In this document: positions 42,913-51,842 of the stretch, piece by piece
How positions within the stretch are numbered: the stretch's first letter is position 1
Layout: every line of letters begins with the position of its first letter
NCBI GenBank assembly: GCA_029570375.1
Contig: JAKPXB010000046.1
Location: forward strand, 1 to 64,000
Length of the DNA stretch: 64,000 bases
Direction: 5' to 3'
Source of the DNA: Bacillota bacterium
Lineage (GTDB): Bacteria; Bacillota; Clostridia; Saccharofermentanales; DTU023
Program-made: the position numbers and the translations under genes
Notes under the pieces: model-generated
What the model saw: only the letters and a program-made list of their open reading frames with translations
The model's database searches: none
Told to the model about the DNA's origin: nothing

Positions 42913-44200
42913 GCCCCTCGCCAATCGGACGGATAACATCAATCCCATGCATCCAGGGTTTCAGCACCTCCGGCACAATAATCGATCCGTCAGGCTGCTG
43001 ACACTGTTCGACGATCGCGGGGATAACACGCGATGTCGCGAGCCCTGAACCATTGAGCGTGTGACAAAACTCTACCTTGCCTGTTTCCGCTCTCCTGAAA
43101 CGGATGCTGCCACGCCTTGCCTGATAATCCCCTGCTGTTGACACGGAGCTGACCTCTTTGTAGATCTGCATACTCGGGATCCAGATCTCAATATCAAAGG
43201 TCTTGCGCATCCCCGCTGAACAGTCGCCCGCCGCCAGCATGCTTATGCGATGAGCAAGCCCCAGCCCTTCAACGAGTCTGCCGGCTTTCCGGACCAGTTC
43301 CGCAAAGGCTTCTTCCGAATCCTCGGGGCGCGTGTACTGGAACATCTCCACTTTATTGAACTGATGCCCGCGGATCATGCCGCGCTCGTTCGCGCGGTAA
43401 GAGCCGGCTTCGCGCCTGTAGCAGGGTGTGTAGGCAAAATATTTCTTCGGTAGTTCTTCTTCCGCCAGAATTTCATCCGCGTGAATATTGGTCAGCGCTG
43501 TCTCCGCGGTCGGAAGAATAAACTGAAATTCATCTCCTCCGCCTCTGATCTGGAAGACATCCTCCTCAAATTTAGGGAACTGCCCGCCGACATAACCACA
43601 AGAATAGTTGAGAATATGGGGCGTCAGCAGCATTTCGTACCCGTCATTCAGGTGATCATTGATAAAATAGTTGAGAAGCGCCCACTCAAGGACAGCTCCC
43701 GCTCCGCGGTAAATCCAGAAACCGCTGCCGGAAAGCTTCGCACCTCTCTCATAGTCGATCATCCCGGTCGATTCCACAAGTTCAACATGGTTTTTCATCG
43801 ACGCATCGACAGGTATGGGCTCCCCCCAGACAGAGACAACTTCATTGTTTTCCTTGCCGCCGGCGGGAATATCATCGCTGGGGATATTGGGAATAGCTCT
43901 CAGAAACTCAAGCTGCTCCTCAGCCATCGTATTAATCAGAATATCGTTTTCTTTTATCCGGTCGCTGAGCTCGCGGAGTCTCGCGGTCCATGCGGAGACA
44001 TCACCGCCTTCTTTCTTAATCACTGGGATTTGCGCTGATTGACGGTTGCGTTCGGCTTTAGATTCCTCATTCTCGTGCATCAGAGCACGCCGCCTTGCGT
44101 CAGCTTCCAGGAATTCTGCAAAATCAATTTCGAATCCCCTCCGCGCCAGCTTCTCAGCTACTTCCTGTGGATTATTCCTGATATAGGCAATATCAAGCAT
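42905..44200 (-). CDS. serS: Seryl-tRNA synthetase
   Basis: Class II synthetase, 431 residues. N-terminal coiled-coil tRNA-binding arm (DIAYIRNNPQEVAEKLARRG, about 1-105), motif 1 region near TPHILNYSC, motif 2 YRREAGSYRANERGMIRGHQF and motif 3 TLNGSGLATSRVIPAIVEQ. No T-box is visible in the 64-bp spacer. Coupled with yigZ. Confidence 0.97.
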   Translation of the reverse strand: MLDIAYIRNNPQEVAEKLARRGFEIDFAEFLEADARRRALMHENEESKAERNRQSAQIPVIKKEGGDVSAWTARLRELSDRIKENDILINTMAEEQLEFLRAIPNIPSDDIPAGGKENNEVVSVWGEPIPVDASMKNHVELVESTGMIDYERGAKLSGSGFWIYRGAGAVLEWALLNYFINDHLNDGYEMLLTPHILNYSCGYVGGQFPKFEEDVFQIRGGGDEFQFILPTAETALTNIHADEILAEEELPKKYFAYTPCYRREAGSYRANERGMIRGHQFNKVEMFQYTRPEDSEEAFAELVRKAGRLVEGLGLAHRISMLAAGDCSAGMRKTFDIEIWIPSMQIYKEVSSVSTAGDYQARRGSIRFRRAETGKVEFCHTLNGSGLATSRVIPAIVEQCQQPDGSIIVPEVLKPWMHGIDVIRPIGEGHA

Positions 44201-44264
44201 ACCTTTCTCCCCCTGGTAAACGCACTAAATAATCAACAGCTCCCATTCTAACACGAGAACCGTA

Positions 44265-44885
44265 TTACTTACCGTTGTAGTCAGCCCCCATCGCCTCTTC
44301 GACAAAATGATCCATGATCGCCCGTTCAATCGACGCGGGAATAACACCGATAAAATAGCCTTCGCGATCAATCAGATACGTTGTGGGCAGACCGGTAACA
44401 TCGTAGGCCGAGAATGTGCTTCCCTGTTCATCAAACAGAACGGGAAATGTCAGGCTGTTCTCTTTTAAAAACTCATTTATCCCCGCGGATGTTTTCTCAT
44501 GCTGTTCATTGCCTTCGGCACTTCCGTCTGAGTGCGAAGGAAAAACGACGCCTAGTACGACGAGATCACCCGTGTTCGAGCCCCGGTCCTGATAGAGTTG
44601 TTCTATATCCGGAAGCTCCTGCAGGCATGGATCACACCATGAAGCCCAGAAAGTCAGATAAACAATCCTGCCGCGGTAGTCGGACAGCCTGTGCGTCTGG
44701 CCGGACTGATCGGCCAGCGTAAAATCCGGCGCCAGTGAATAACCCTGCGCATTCGTCTGGATAACGCCCGATGGCGGACTTTCCTTTTTATCACGCCGGC
44801 ACGACGTGCCTGCCAGTATCACAGAACACAGAAGCAGCCACAGGCTGACAACGAGTATGAACCTTCGAATTCTTCTTGAATCCAT
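44265..44885 (-). CDS. TlpA/ResA-like thioredoxin lipoprotein
   Basis: 206 residues. Signal helix (RFILVVSLWLLLCSVIL) ending near AGTS-C, a lipobox-like site with an unusual Gly at -3. The redoxin domain shows LAPDFTLADQSG, TFWASWCDPCLQELP with the CxxC pair, and GLPTTYLIDREG containing the cis-Pro. Probably an extracytoplasmic thiol-disulfide reductase. No cytochrome c maturation genes are nearby, so its client is unknown. Confidence 0.92.
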   Translation of the reverse strand: MDSRRIRRFILVVSLWLLLCSVILAGTSCRRDKKESPPSGVIQTNAQGYSLAPDFTLADQSGQTHRLSDYRGRIVYLTFWASWCDPCLQELPDIEQLYQDRGSNTGDLVVLGVVFPSHSDGSAEGNEQHEKTSAGINEFLKENSLTFPVLFDEQGSTFSAYDVTGLPTTYLIDREGYFIGVIPASIERAIMDHFVEEAMGADYNGK

Positions 44886-44996
44886 CGCCCTAACCTTTGC
44901 TATCCGATTGACATCCCGCTCATCAGCAAAATATTTCGCCGCCGCGCAAATGAAAAGAAGTGCCCCCTGTCCCGCGCACGGATCGATAGGAACTGC

Positions 44997-46220
44997 TTAA
45001 TTACCTGTCAGGAAAGAGATTAATTTTTTATGTGTATTCCCCATCTTAAAAGGCCAGACCTCTTTCCCGTTGATAAATGTCCTGTACGTATCACTCATTG
45101 CCGGAAGCTGCAGCTGCCGGCGCTGGTAGGAGAGATACGAGGGCGTCAGATACTGGCTGAGATTGAGATTGGTCCTTGTGTTTGCGAGAACAACATTGGC
45201 GACATTATAAAGGTTCGCGCCGTTGGAAGCCATCGCACTCATAATGGAATTAACAACAGTCCGCTGTCTTCTGTTCCTTTGAAAATCACTGTCAATTTTG
45301 CGAATCCGCGCGTACCGCAGCGCGTCGCTCCCATTCATGAGATGGTACCCCGGCGCCATCTCCAGGTGCCGCGCTTCGGCCGGCGTCAGCGTAATCCCGA
45401 CCCCGCCGGCGGCGTTGACGATCTTGACAAAAGAATTGAAATTGACGGTCACATACCCTTTGATCGGGATCCCCATGTTCCGCTCAATGGTGCGGACGGC
45501 AAGGCCCGGGCCGCCATACGAATAAGCCGCGTTGAGAAGACCCCACTGGTGGTTTGATATTCCGATATTGACATACATCGCCCTCATCAGGGAAACAATG
45601 TTAATCTGTTTTTTGTTCCGGTTAATTGAGAAGATCATGATGACGTCCGCTCTTCCCCGGAAATCGTTGGCTCTCGAATCAACGCCGAACAGGACAATAT
45701 TCTCCACCCCGTCTATTTTCTTTACTTTTGGCTGAGGTTCAGCCGTAGATTGAGTTAGTTTCTTGTCCTGTTCCGTTTTCTTCGGGTCGTTCGTTGATAT
45801 ACTGTCTTCCGGTTCAGATTCGGTTCCGTCGAGCAAATCCTGCAGGTCATTGAAGTCGTCTTGGAGTTCCTGCTTGTCGGCCTCTTTCATCCCGCCCAGC
45901 CATTCACGGTCCGTGAGGTCTTTTACCATGATCGCTTCGGAAAACTGAGGATCCGCGAAGGTCACACCGGACATCATATCCGCATAAATAATAATCAGTC
46001 CCGTGAATAACGCCAGAATAAGACCTGCCGCGACTCCACAGGCGATAAATTTTGGCGCATATAAACGGGTGAAGGCGGATAGCTTTCTTCGTTTATATGC
46101 TGACTGATGCGCAGGCGGAGCAGACGGGTTGGCCGTTTGATTTCTGTCACTAGAAACGTAGGAAGCGTCATGCGCACTTAGGGCGCTCTGTCTGCCCCGG
46201 ACTGTCTGGTGATTCTTCAT
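44997..46220 (-). CDS. LytR-CpsA-Psr (LCP) family cell-wall ligase
   Basis: About 407 residues. Basic, disordered cytoplasmic start, one membrane helix (GVAAGLILALFTGLIIIYAD), a charged Asp/Glu/Lys linker, then the LCP domain: IVLFGVDSRANDFRGRADV, IVSLMRAMYVNI (R of the catalytic set), LNAAYSYGGPGLAVRTIERN, LRYARIRKIDSDFQRNRRQ. Transfers wall teichoic acid-like glycopolymers onto peptidoglycan. The second ATG, 9 bp after AGAGGGG, is taken as start; an ATG 9 bp earlier is possible. Confidence 0.93.
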   Translation of the reverse strand: MKNHQTVRGRQSALSAHDASYVSSDRNQTANPSAPPAHQSAYKRRKLSAFTRLYAPKFIACGVAAGLILALFTGLIIIYADMMSGVTFADPQFSEAIMVKDLTDREWLGGMKEADKQELQDDFNDLQDLLDGTESEPEDSISTNDPKKTEQDKKLTQSTAEPQPKVKKIDGVENIVLFGVDSRANDFRGRADVIMIFSINRNKKQINIVSLMRAMYVNIGISNHQWGLLNAAYSYGGPGLAVRTIERNMGIPIKGYVTVNFNSFVKIVNAAGGVGITLTPAEARHLEMAPGYHLMNGSDALRYARIRKIDSDFQRNRRQRTVVNSIMSAMASNGANLYNVANVVLANTRTNLNLSQYLTPSYLSYQRRQLQLPAMSDTYRTFINGKEVWPFKMGNTHKKLISFLTGN

Positions 46221-46353
46221 CTCCTTCATCCCCTCTATACGAATATGGTTGAATGCATTTTAATAACAAGTATCCGGGAAGCGGGAATTCTCCCGGATAC
46301 TGTCTCCGCGCCGCGGCAATTCGATCGAAAACGGTCTGCCCCTGTCCCTCGTC

Positions 46354-47307
46354 TTACCAGCGGAAACCCCATCTGAAGCCGGCGTTGTAACAGGCTCCGA
46401 CGATAAACCACAATACAACGAAGACTCCGATCACGGTCAATACCTTCAGCCACGATTTCGAAACAGCGTCTCGCGGCGAAAACAGGCACGCAAGAGAAGC
46501 ACCCAGAGAAACTAACCTGACAAACTGGAACAGTGCACTGATGAAATGTACCGACGAATAGAATACAGGGAAAGCGATCCCGAAGATCATGGCAAAAAAT
46601 ACAACCGGCAGCGCCACATTATGGTATGACGAATACTCAGCAAAGACAGCTTCAAGGGTTGAAGCCTCGTCCTTCTCCCAGTACTTTTTGACAAACCAGA
46701 CAGCTACTGGTAAAACGCCGATAAAAACCATATTCATGAGCCAGGTCAAAAAGAACGCCCCTGCGTGCCAGCTCATACCGGAGGCGTTCCCCAGTGTAAA
46801 GAAAAACGCGACCAGGAAGGGAACAATGGCGGCCAGCAGTATAGACATAGGCTCTGTTGTACCGAGAAATCCCTTCGTCAGCCATGGGAAATAGCCCTTT
46901 GCTTCGAGAGCGAGCTTTGAGGGAGGCTTCGGCGCCGGAGGAACCCCGGGAGCGCTCGGCTGAGCAGGCGGATAATAACCCGCCGGAGCGTACCCCTGAG
47001 GGGGTGCTTGCGTTCCCTGCGGAACCTGAGGCGGCGGGACAAGAGTTCCCGGTGCCGTATCCAGAGGCGAGGCCGGAGGAGCGGGAGGCATCACAGGCTG
47101 TTCGGGAGCTGCCGGTGAAAGTGGCGTGACTTGGTCGGAGAACACAGGCGTGCTTTCAGTTTTCGGTTCAATCCCGGCGGTGTCCTGTTCCTGAGGCAAT
47201 GCCTGAGAAATCTGTGCGATATCTCCCATTGCCTGCGGCTTACCACAATTACCGCAGAATGCCGCGTCATCAGGAACTTCTATGCCGCAAAATTCACATT
47301 TTTTCAT
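46354..47307 (-). CDS. Zinc-ribbon, proline-rich, multi-helix membrane protein
   Basis: 317 residues. Starts with a double-CxxC zinc ribbon (KKCEFCGIEVPDD then FCGNCGKPQ), continues with about 100 Pro/Ala/Gln-rich residues, and ends with four to five membrane helices (from about 165), resembling Yip1/DUF-type membrane domains. Function unknown; the layout is common in Firmicutes as a putative membrane sensor or scaffold. It lies between the LCP gene and dtd and is divergent from dtd. Confidence 0.8.
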   Translation of the reverse strand: MKKCEFCGIEVPDDAAFCGNCGKPQAMGDIAQISQALPQEQDTAGIEPKTESTPVFSDQVTPLSPAAPEQPVMPPAPPASPLDTAPGTLVPPPQVPQGTQAPPQGYAPAGYYPPAQPSAPGVPPAPKPPSKLALEAKGYFPWLTKGFLGTTEPMSILLAAIVPFLVAFFFTLGNASGMSWHAGAFFLTWLMNMVFIGVLPVAVWFVKKYWEKDEASTLEAVFAEYSSYHNVALPVVFFAMIFGIAFPVFYSSVHFISALFQFVRLVSLGASLACLFSPRDAVSKSWLKVLTVIGVFVVLWFIVGACYNAGFRWGFRW

Positions 47308-47571
47308 TTGTAAGTCTCTACTTTCGTCTCGGTCCCTCTTTTGAAATCGATTTCAATCAGAGAGCGTGCTTCATGATAAATATTCAGAGCTATTTTATCA
47401 CACGGAAGCGTGAACTTACCCCGCTTGACATGACAATCGCCATGAGCAGTGCTGCGTCTTTATTGTTTCAGATGCCGCCGATACCTGAGAGCTGTCAAAA
47501 TCTGCCGGAACCGTGTTATCGTGATACCATATTATTCAAAAGTGAGAGCATTTCAGCGGGAAGGAACTTCT

Positions 47572-48018
47572 ATGAGAGCCATCGTACAGCGTGTTGAAAA
47601 AGCTTCCGTCGAATGTGATGACGGACATCACTCTTCTATCGGCAGGGGTTATCTGATCTTGCTCGGAGTCGGTTCTTCGGATCATGAAGATCAGTGTGCC
47701 AAACTGTGGCAGAAAATAAAGAAGCTTCGCATTTTCCCTGACGACCACGGAAAGATCAACCTCGATCTGGCCGCTGTGGACGGAGAGGTACTGATCGTAT
47801 CGCAGTTCACCTTGTTCGCCGACACAAGAAGGGGCAACCGCCCGAGTTTCATCAACGCCGCCCCGCCGCCGCTCGGGGAGCGTCTGTACGATTATTTTGT
47901 GGCGTTGGCAAAACGCGATGTACCCGTCGTCGGGACAGGATCTTTCGGGGCCACGATGGCTGTCAGCCTTGTCAACAGCGGTCCTTTTACCGTCTGGCTT
48001 GATACAGACGACATGTAG
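47572..48018 (+). CDS. dtd: D-aminoacyl-tRNA deacylase
   Basis: Removes D-amino acids (and Gly) mischarged on tRNA. 148 residues: MRAIVQRVEKASVE start, IVSQFTLFADTRRGNRPSF with the SQF(T) active-site motif, and VNSGPFTVWLD with the Gly-cisPro chirality selector. ATG at 47572 follows GGGAAGGAA. No relA/spoT neighbour as in Bacillus; it stands alone. Confidence 0.96.
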   Translation: MRAIVQRVEKASVECDDGHHSSIGRGYLILLGVGSSDHEDQCAKLWQKIKKLRIFPDDHGKINLDLAAVDGEVLIVSQFTLFADTRRGNRPSFINAAPPPLGERLYDYFVALAKRDVPVVGTGSFGATMAVSLVNSGPFTVWLDTDDM

Positions 48019-48136
48019 GGAGATCTTCATACGGGTTGAGAATACGGCGGACGCAATATGGCCGGCCGCGATTATCTCACGTTCGCGAAGGCGCCGTGTT
48101 CAATCGACGCACATCAGACGGATAAGAAGGCGCCGT

Positions 48137-49150
48137 CTAAATAGTGTCTGCGGTTGAATCGATTTCGGTGATAAAAAAACGCACGCCCGAAAAAGCCGGG
48201 CGAATCGCCGCAAGGCTTTCCTCACAATCTTTCCTGTCTGCAAATAAGGCAAAACACGAAGGCCCGCTCCCCGACATCGAAACAACAGAAGCGCTCGTCG
48301 CGCGCAGCGCTTCCAGCAAAGAAGCTGTCTGCCCGTGCGATTCACTGATTACGGAGGTAAAATCGTTTTGCACGAGGGGCGCAATAGCTTTCAGCGATTG
48401 CCGGCTGATCGCTTTACGCCACGGCTCCTGCCTCATCGGCCTTTCGGCTCCGGTTTCGGAACCGAAACCGGACGATCTTCGTTGATCGAGCATACGGAAC
48501 GCTTCTTTTGTCTGAACAGCATGCGGGGGAACCGCGAGCAGTACAGAAACAGGAGACAGTTTCGGGAGGGGAGTCATGATTTCCCCTACTCCTCCGCACA
48601 ACCGCACACCACCGTATAGACAGAAGGGAACATCCGCACCGCATCTGAGCGCGATCTGTTCCAACTGAAGACATGTCATGCGGGGCAGCACCTCTCCGGG
48701 CCGATCGAGGATTCCCTCCTGTAAACCAGCATATAAAAATCGGAGTATCGCGGCGGCATCGGCGCTTCCGCCTCCCAGCCCCGCCGCCTCAGGGATGTGT
48801 TTATCTATCCATACCGCGAGTTGAACAGAGCCGGGATCAACACCGGCGTATTCAAAGAACATTTCCGCCGCGCGATAACAGAGATTACCCTCGCCCCCGG
48901 GAACACTCTTCACATTCGACTCAACACGCCACAGGCGGCTGCCCGGGCAGGTATCGCTGCGGGGAGAACTCTTACCATCCGGATTTTCAACAAAGCTGAA
49001 CTCAACAGTTATGAGATCTGCCAGAGCAAGTGTCGTCATCACGGAGCGCAATTCATGCATCCCGTCCGTCCGGCGTCCGAATACCTGAAGAGTTAAATTG
49101 AGTTTTGCACGCGCCTGAACGCGCCCCCGATAAAATGGAAGTTTATCCAA
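48137..49150 (-). CDS. ispE: 4-diphosphocytidyl-2-C-methyl-D-erythritol kinase
   Basis: GHMP kinase of the MEP isoprenoid pathway, 337 residues (slightly long). ARAKLNLTLQVFGRRTDGMHEL, the ATP loop PEAAGLGGGSADAAA, LRCGADVPFCLYGG and the end SASVVSMSGSGPSCFALF. A polar stretch around residues 60-80 and another near 240-255 lengthen the protein. Runs after veg on the minus strand (6 bp gap), the classic Firmicute order. Confidence 0.95.
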   Translation of the reverse strand: MDKLPFYRGRVQARAKLNLTLQVFGRRTDGMHELRSVMTTLALADLITVEFSFVENPDGKSSPRSDTCPGSRLWRVESNVKSVPGGEGNLCYRAAEMFFEYAGVDPGSVQLAVWIDKHIPEAAGLGGGSADAAAILRFLYAGLQEGILDRPGEVLPRMTCLQLEQIALRCGADVPFCLYGGVRLCGGVGEIMTPLPKLSPVSVLLAVPPHAVQTKEAFRMLDQRRSSGFGSETGAERPMRQEPWRKAISRQSLKAIAPLVQNDFTSVISESHGQTASLLEALRATSASVVSMSGSGPSCFALFADRKDCEESLAAIRPAFSGVRFFITEIDSTADTI

Positions 49151-49156
49151 AATTAC

Positions 49157-49432
49157 TCAGTTTTCTTGTTGGAGCAGTAATTCAAGCTCCTCGTCGTTAA
49201 AAGCCACTTCTACCACTTTGGTAAGCAAGTCAATATAGCTGAAACAAACGTGTTCGCTGTACGTCGGACTGATGGGGCAGCAAACAGTAAACACATTTGA
49301 TGAACAATTCTCCAGAAAACCCTGGTGGATAACCGTCCGACGGCGCCCACCATTCGATTTAAGCATGATGCGCTGGCCGAGTCGAGCTTCCAGATCAGCG
49401 CGGCAAGACGCCAAATCATTCTTTGCGATCAA
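49157..49432 (-). CDS. veg: Veg family protein
   Basis: 91 residues. LEARLGQRIMLKSNGGRRRT is the Veg hallmark (LGKR..LKANGGRRKT in Bacillus), followed by HVCFSYIDLLTKVVEVAFNDEE. Veg of B. subtilis stimulates biofilm formation; mechanism unclear. The TTG at 49432 with GAGGTG six bp upstream gives the normal family length; an ATG 63 bp further upstream would add a non-homologous tail. Confidence 0.85.
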   Translation of the reverse strand: MIAKNDLASCRADLEARLGQRIMLKSNGGRRRTVIHQGFLENCSSNVFTVCCPISPTYSEHVCFSYIDLLTKVVEVAFNDEELELLLQQEN

Positions 49433-49662
49433 TAAATTCACCTCGAATTCCAGTTGCGATTTTGCAAATGCCGATATCTCGCCATCAAACCGCATTATAG
49501 CTTATATCGGTGACTTTTGCAATTATCCGGATCAACCGCCGGGGCCCCGGATGAACGACAGATTCCGCGCGTATCATAGAGCGGGCACGCCCCTTGCCGG
49601 ACAATGCGTCTGTTGCTGGATTCTTTGAAACCGCCCGGCCGGTATCTCAGGCATGCACCGCG

Positions 49663-50736
49663 TCACCTGCTTAAACACTTCCTGACAATACCGCCCCCGA
49701 GCACACGATCCTCCCAATAGAAGACGGCGGATTGTCCCGGCGACACCACTCTCTGCGGATTCGGGAATATGACCGAGGCGTTCCCGCCGGCTCTTGTCGT
49801 GATACGAGCCGGCCGGGCGATTCCCTGGGAACGGATCTGCACCAACGCGTCAAAAGCCTCAGGAAGCGGGTCAATGGAAACGACGCCGCTTAATTCAACT
49901 GCATCGATCAGTGCGTCTTCTTCATACCCGAGGATAACCGTGTTGTTGGCAGTATCTTTCGAAAGAACGGTCATTCGCCTTCCGGTCGCTATTCCGAGCC
50001 TGCGGCGCTGGCCTTCCGAGAAGTGCCAGCTCCCGGTGTGTTCACCGATAATTTCACCTTCTGTATTGAGGAAAAAACCCGGTGTGTCCTCAACGCCCTG
50101 TTCCGCCAGAAATGAGCGAAGCTTCGTATCGCCCAGGAAACAGATATCCTGACTATCGGAGGCCTGCGCGACACTGTCACCGAAAACAGATGCGATTGCC
50201 CGGATCTCGCTCTTTGAATACGATCCGAGTGGAAACAGTGTTCGGTTAAGTACCTTTCGGTTGAGCCGGTAGAGAAAATAACTCTGGTCTCTTTTCCTGT
50301 CAAGCGCCCGACAAAGGTAAGGCCGCACGCTATCGCCCGTCAGGCGCGCATAGTGGCCGGTGGCGATTAAATCGAGCCCTCTCTCTTCCGCCACTTTGAG
50401 CATAAGACGGAACTTAAAGTCCGGATTACAAAGAACACACGGATTAGGCGTCTCACCAACCCTCCACGACCGGACAAACGGACAGACAACGTCTCTGTAA
50501 AATGCTGAAGTGACATCCATCTCAATGTGATCAATCCCCAGCGATCGCGCCACATGCGCCGCGCGCTCATACGGTTCGGACTGCGTCTCTCCGTCCTTCC
50601 AGGTCCGAAGTGTCAAAGCGGTCACCTTATAGCCCGCACTCATCAAAAGCGCCGCCGCCGCCGCGCTATCGACACCTCCCGAAAGCCCCAGAAGGACAGA
50701 GGTTCCTCTGCTGTGTCTGTTCAAATCGCTGTCCAT
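49663..50736 (-). CDS. mnmA: tRNA-specific 2-thiouridylase
   Basis: Thiolates U34 of Glu/Lys/Gln tRNAs. 357 residues: PP-loop LLGLSGGVDSAAAAAL, NPCVLCNPDFKF with the catalytic Cys, TGHYARL, KRDQSYFLYRL, SDSQDICFLGD with the second Cys, and GEHTGSWHFSEGQRRRLGI. The ATG at 50736 gives the family's usual start; a TTG 36 bp upstream would add a hydrophobic tail. It lies downstream of a structured RNA with its own promoter, so its expression may depend on read-through. Confidence 0.96.
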   Translation of the reverse strand: MDSDLNRHSRGTSVLLGLSGGVDSAAAAALLMSAGYKVTALTLRTWKDGETQSEPYERAAHVARSLGIDHIEMDVTSAFYRDVVCPFVRSWRVGETPNPCVLCNPDFKFRLMLKVAEERGLDLIATGHYARLTGDSVRPYLCRALDRKRDQSYFLYRLNRKVLNRTLFPLGSYSKSEIRAIASVFGDSVAQASDSQDICFLGDTKLRSFLAEQGVEDTPGFFLNTEGEIIGEHTGSWHFSEGQRRRLGIATGRRMTVLSKDTANNTVILGYEEDALIDAVELSGVVSIDPLPEAFDALVQIRSQGIARPARITTRAGGNASVIFPNPQRVVSPGQSAVFYWEDRVLGGGIVRKCLSR

Positions 50737-50779
50737 GAAAATATCGTAACTAAAAAACAGGGTAAAATGCAAACAAGCG

Positions 50780-50825
50780 AAACGGGCAGGATTCCCATTG
50801 TCATACGGGATTCATCTGCCCGTTT
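50780..50825 (-). terminator. Closing hairpin of the structured RNA (terminator-like)
   Basis: Perfect 10-bp stem AAACGGGCAG/CTGCCCGTTT with a 26-nt loop that may pair further, followed on the minus strand by a moderately T-rich stretch (CGCTTGTTTGCATTTT) leading into mnmA. Confidence 0.55.
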
Positions 50826-51127
50826 CTTTGAGGTGTACTTTCAAAGTACGTCCTCCTTTCTTGTCCCTGCTCTAGCCACCTCGATGCCGGTTGGAGTTCG
50901 ATAACTCCACGAACCATTCCGGCTGAAAGAACCTGTACTTCCACATTCACTCTCTGAGGTCTTCTGTTTCAATACCATACCGGGTCTAGCAACCCACGCT
51001 GCAGAATCCTCTTTTTGCCCTGTGGCTGTGCGGCTTCTCGCGGGACACCTTGTTTCTGATTACTCCAACTTGTTAGAATCATATTGAGATTTGATTCATA
51101 CACCCGTCTATGTAATCCATTAAGGTT
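50780..51127 (-). ncRNA. Discrete structured RNA of about 350 nt, class unassigned
   Basis: Minus-strand transcript bounded by a consensus promoter and a closing hairpin. Internal helices are regular: GCCGG...CCGGC enclosing GGAGTT-ATCG-AACTCC (50886-50925), GTACTTT-GAAAGTAC (50834-50849), and GGGTTGCTAGACCC (50979-50992). No open frame with a start site fits. It could be a long mnmA leader or an independent RNA; a raiA-type RNA or a guide RNA of an IscB/TnpB relic are candidates I cannot confirm from memory. Confidence 0.6.
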
Positions 51128-51133
51128 ACTTGT

Positions 51134-51162
51134 ATCCTACCACGCGAAAAGCCAATTGTCAA
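51134..51162 (-). promoter_or_regulatory. Consensus sigma-A promoter of the structured RNA
   Basis: Minus strand: -35 TTGACA (perfect), 17-bp spacer, -10 TAGGAT; initiation expected near 51127. Confidence 0.75.
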
Positions 51163-51197
51163 TAATTATTCTGATTTTCTCATTATAAACCAATTAT

Positions 51198-51274
51198 AAT
51201 CGGGCAAAGACCGCTGCCGGTCTGCCAGCCGTCCTCCAACACCGCCGTGCGTACAGTTCGGTACACGTCGGCTC
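51198..51274 (-). mobile_element. Orphan group II intron 3' end (domains 5 and 6)
   Basis: Minus strand 51274-51241 is a 34-nt hairpin opening GAGCCGACGTGTACCGAAC and closing GTACGCACGGCGGT, which pairs as group II domain 5 (GCCG/CGGT, CGTG/CACG, GAAC-type loop). Domain 6-like GGACGGCTGG... follows and ends TTTGCCCGATT, resembling the usual CTACTCGATT intron end. No reverse transcriptase or 5' half is present, so it is a remnant. Confidence 0.65.
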
Positions 51275-51401
51275 CAAACTTTACTTCACTTTAGCGTAAC
51301 GATCCGAAAGTATCAGAGATCGGGCATTTGACTGATACTTCCCGCCGCCGGGCGCATAGCTGGCTTTCACACCGAGTTATTGTCCAGTTCGGGGGTACAA
51401 G

Positions 51402-51438
51402 AAAAAGGACAGAGAATTGTATTCGTTTCTCTGTCCTA
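51402..51438 (-). terminator. Terminator of tRNA-Thr
   Basis: Minus strand: AGGACAGAGAA/TTCTCTGTCCT stem followed by TTTTTC, 4 bp after the tRNA. Confidence 0.88.
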
Positions 51439-51441
51439 AGA

Positions 51442-51517
51442 TGGAGCCTTTTGCCGGAATCGAACCGGCGACCTCATCCTTACCATGGATGCGCTCTGCC
51501 TACTGAGCTAAAAAGGC
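51442..51517 (-). tRNA. tRNA-Thr (anticodon GGT)
   Basis: Acceptor GCCTTTT/AAAAGGC, D-arm TAGCTCAGTAGGCAGAGC, anticodon stem-loop CATCC-ATGGTAA-GGATG, T-arm GCCGGTTCGATTCCGGC, encoded CCA. Confidence 0.97.
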
Positions 51518-51591
51518 ATCTATTTCGCTGCCCGTCAATAATACAAAGGAATGGAGCGTTTGTCAAAGCGGGAGCGGGGGCAAAATCATGT

Positions 51592-51664
51592 CTCTAATTG
51601 CAAAAGTAAATGCACATGGGAATTAGCATTTACTTTTGCAAACGGAGATGTGCATTTAGTTCTT
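51592..51664. repeat. Dispersed palindromic repeat, copy B (best preserved)
   Basis: Contains the perfect inverted repeat TTGCAAAAGTAAATGC (51598-51613) and GCATTTACTTTTGCAA (51626-51641) with a 12-nt loop, then CGGAGATGTGCATTTAGTT. Same order and spacing as 18511-18586. Confidence 0.75.
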
Positions 51665-51707
51665 GAAAGAATAGAGTCTATAAAATCCTGATGCATATCC
51701 CTTTCTC

Positions 51708-51731
51708 CATCGTCCCCCCGGGGGGACGATG
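51708..51731. repeat. Perfect 24-bp palindrome
   Basis: CATCGTCCCCCC immediately followed by its reverse complement, no loop. The repeat phrase GTGCATTTAGTTTTACAAAC follows directly, tying it to the flanking repeat family and the IS30 remnant. Confidence 0.85.
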
Positions 51732-51842
51732 TGCATTTAGTTTTACAAACCCTTCTGCTCAGGCTCCTTCACGACAGTCCATTCGATAGAATAGTTCAGG
51801 GATTTGGATAGAAAACTGCGGCGCGCGGGAAGGAGGAATACC

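Noticed and set aside
44201..44264. T-box leader for serS
   Set aside because: The spacer is only 64 bp and lacks the T-box sequence.
50837..51070. An open minus-strand frame ending ...ECGSTGSFSRNG... that resembles the tail of an IS605 TnpB
   Set aside because: No zinc-ribbon or RuvC motif precedes it and the DNA folds as a regular RNA behind a consensus promoter; treated as RNA, with a guide-RNA relic only as one option.
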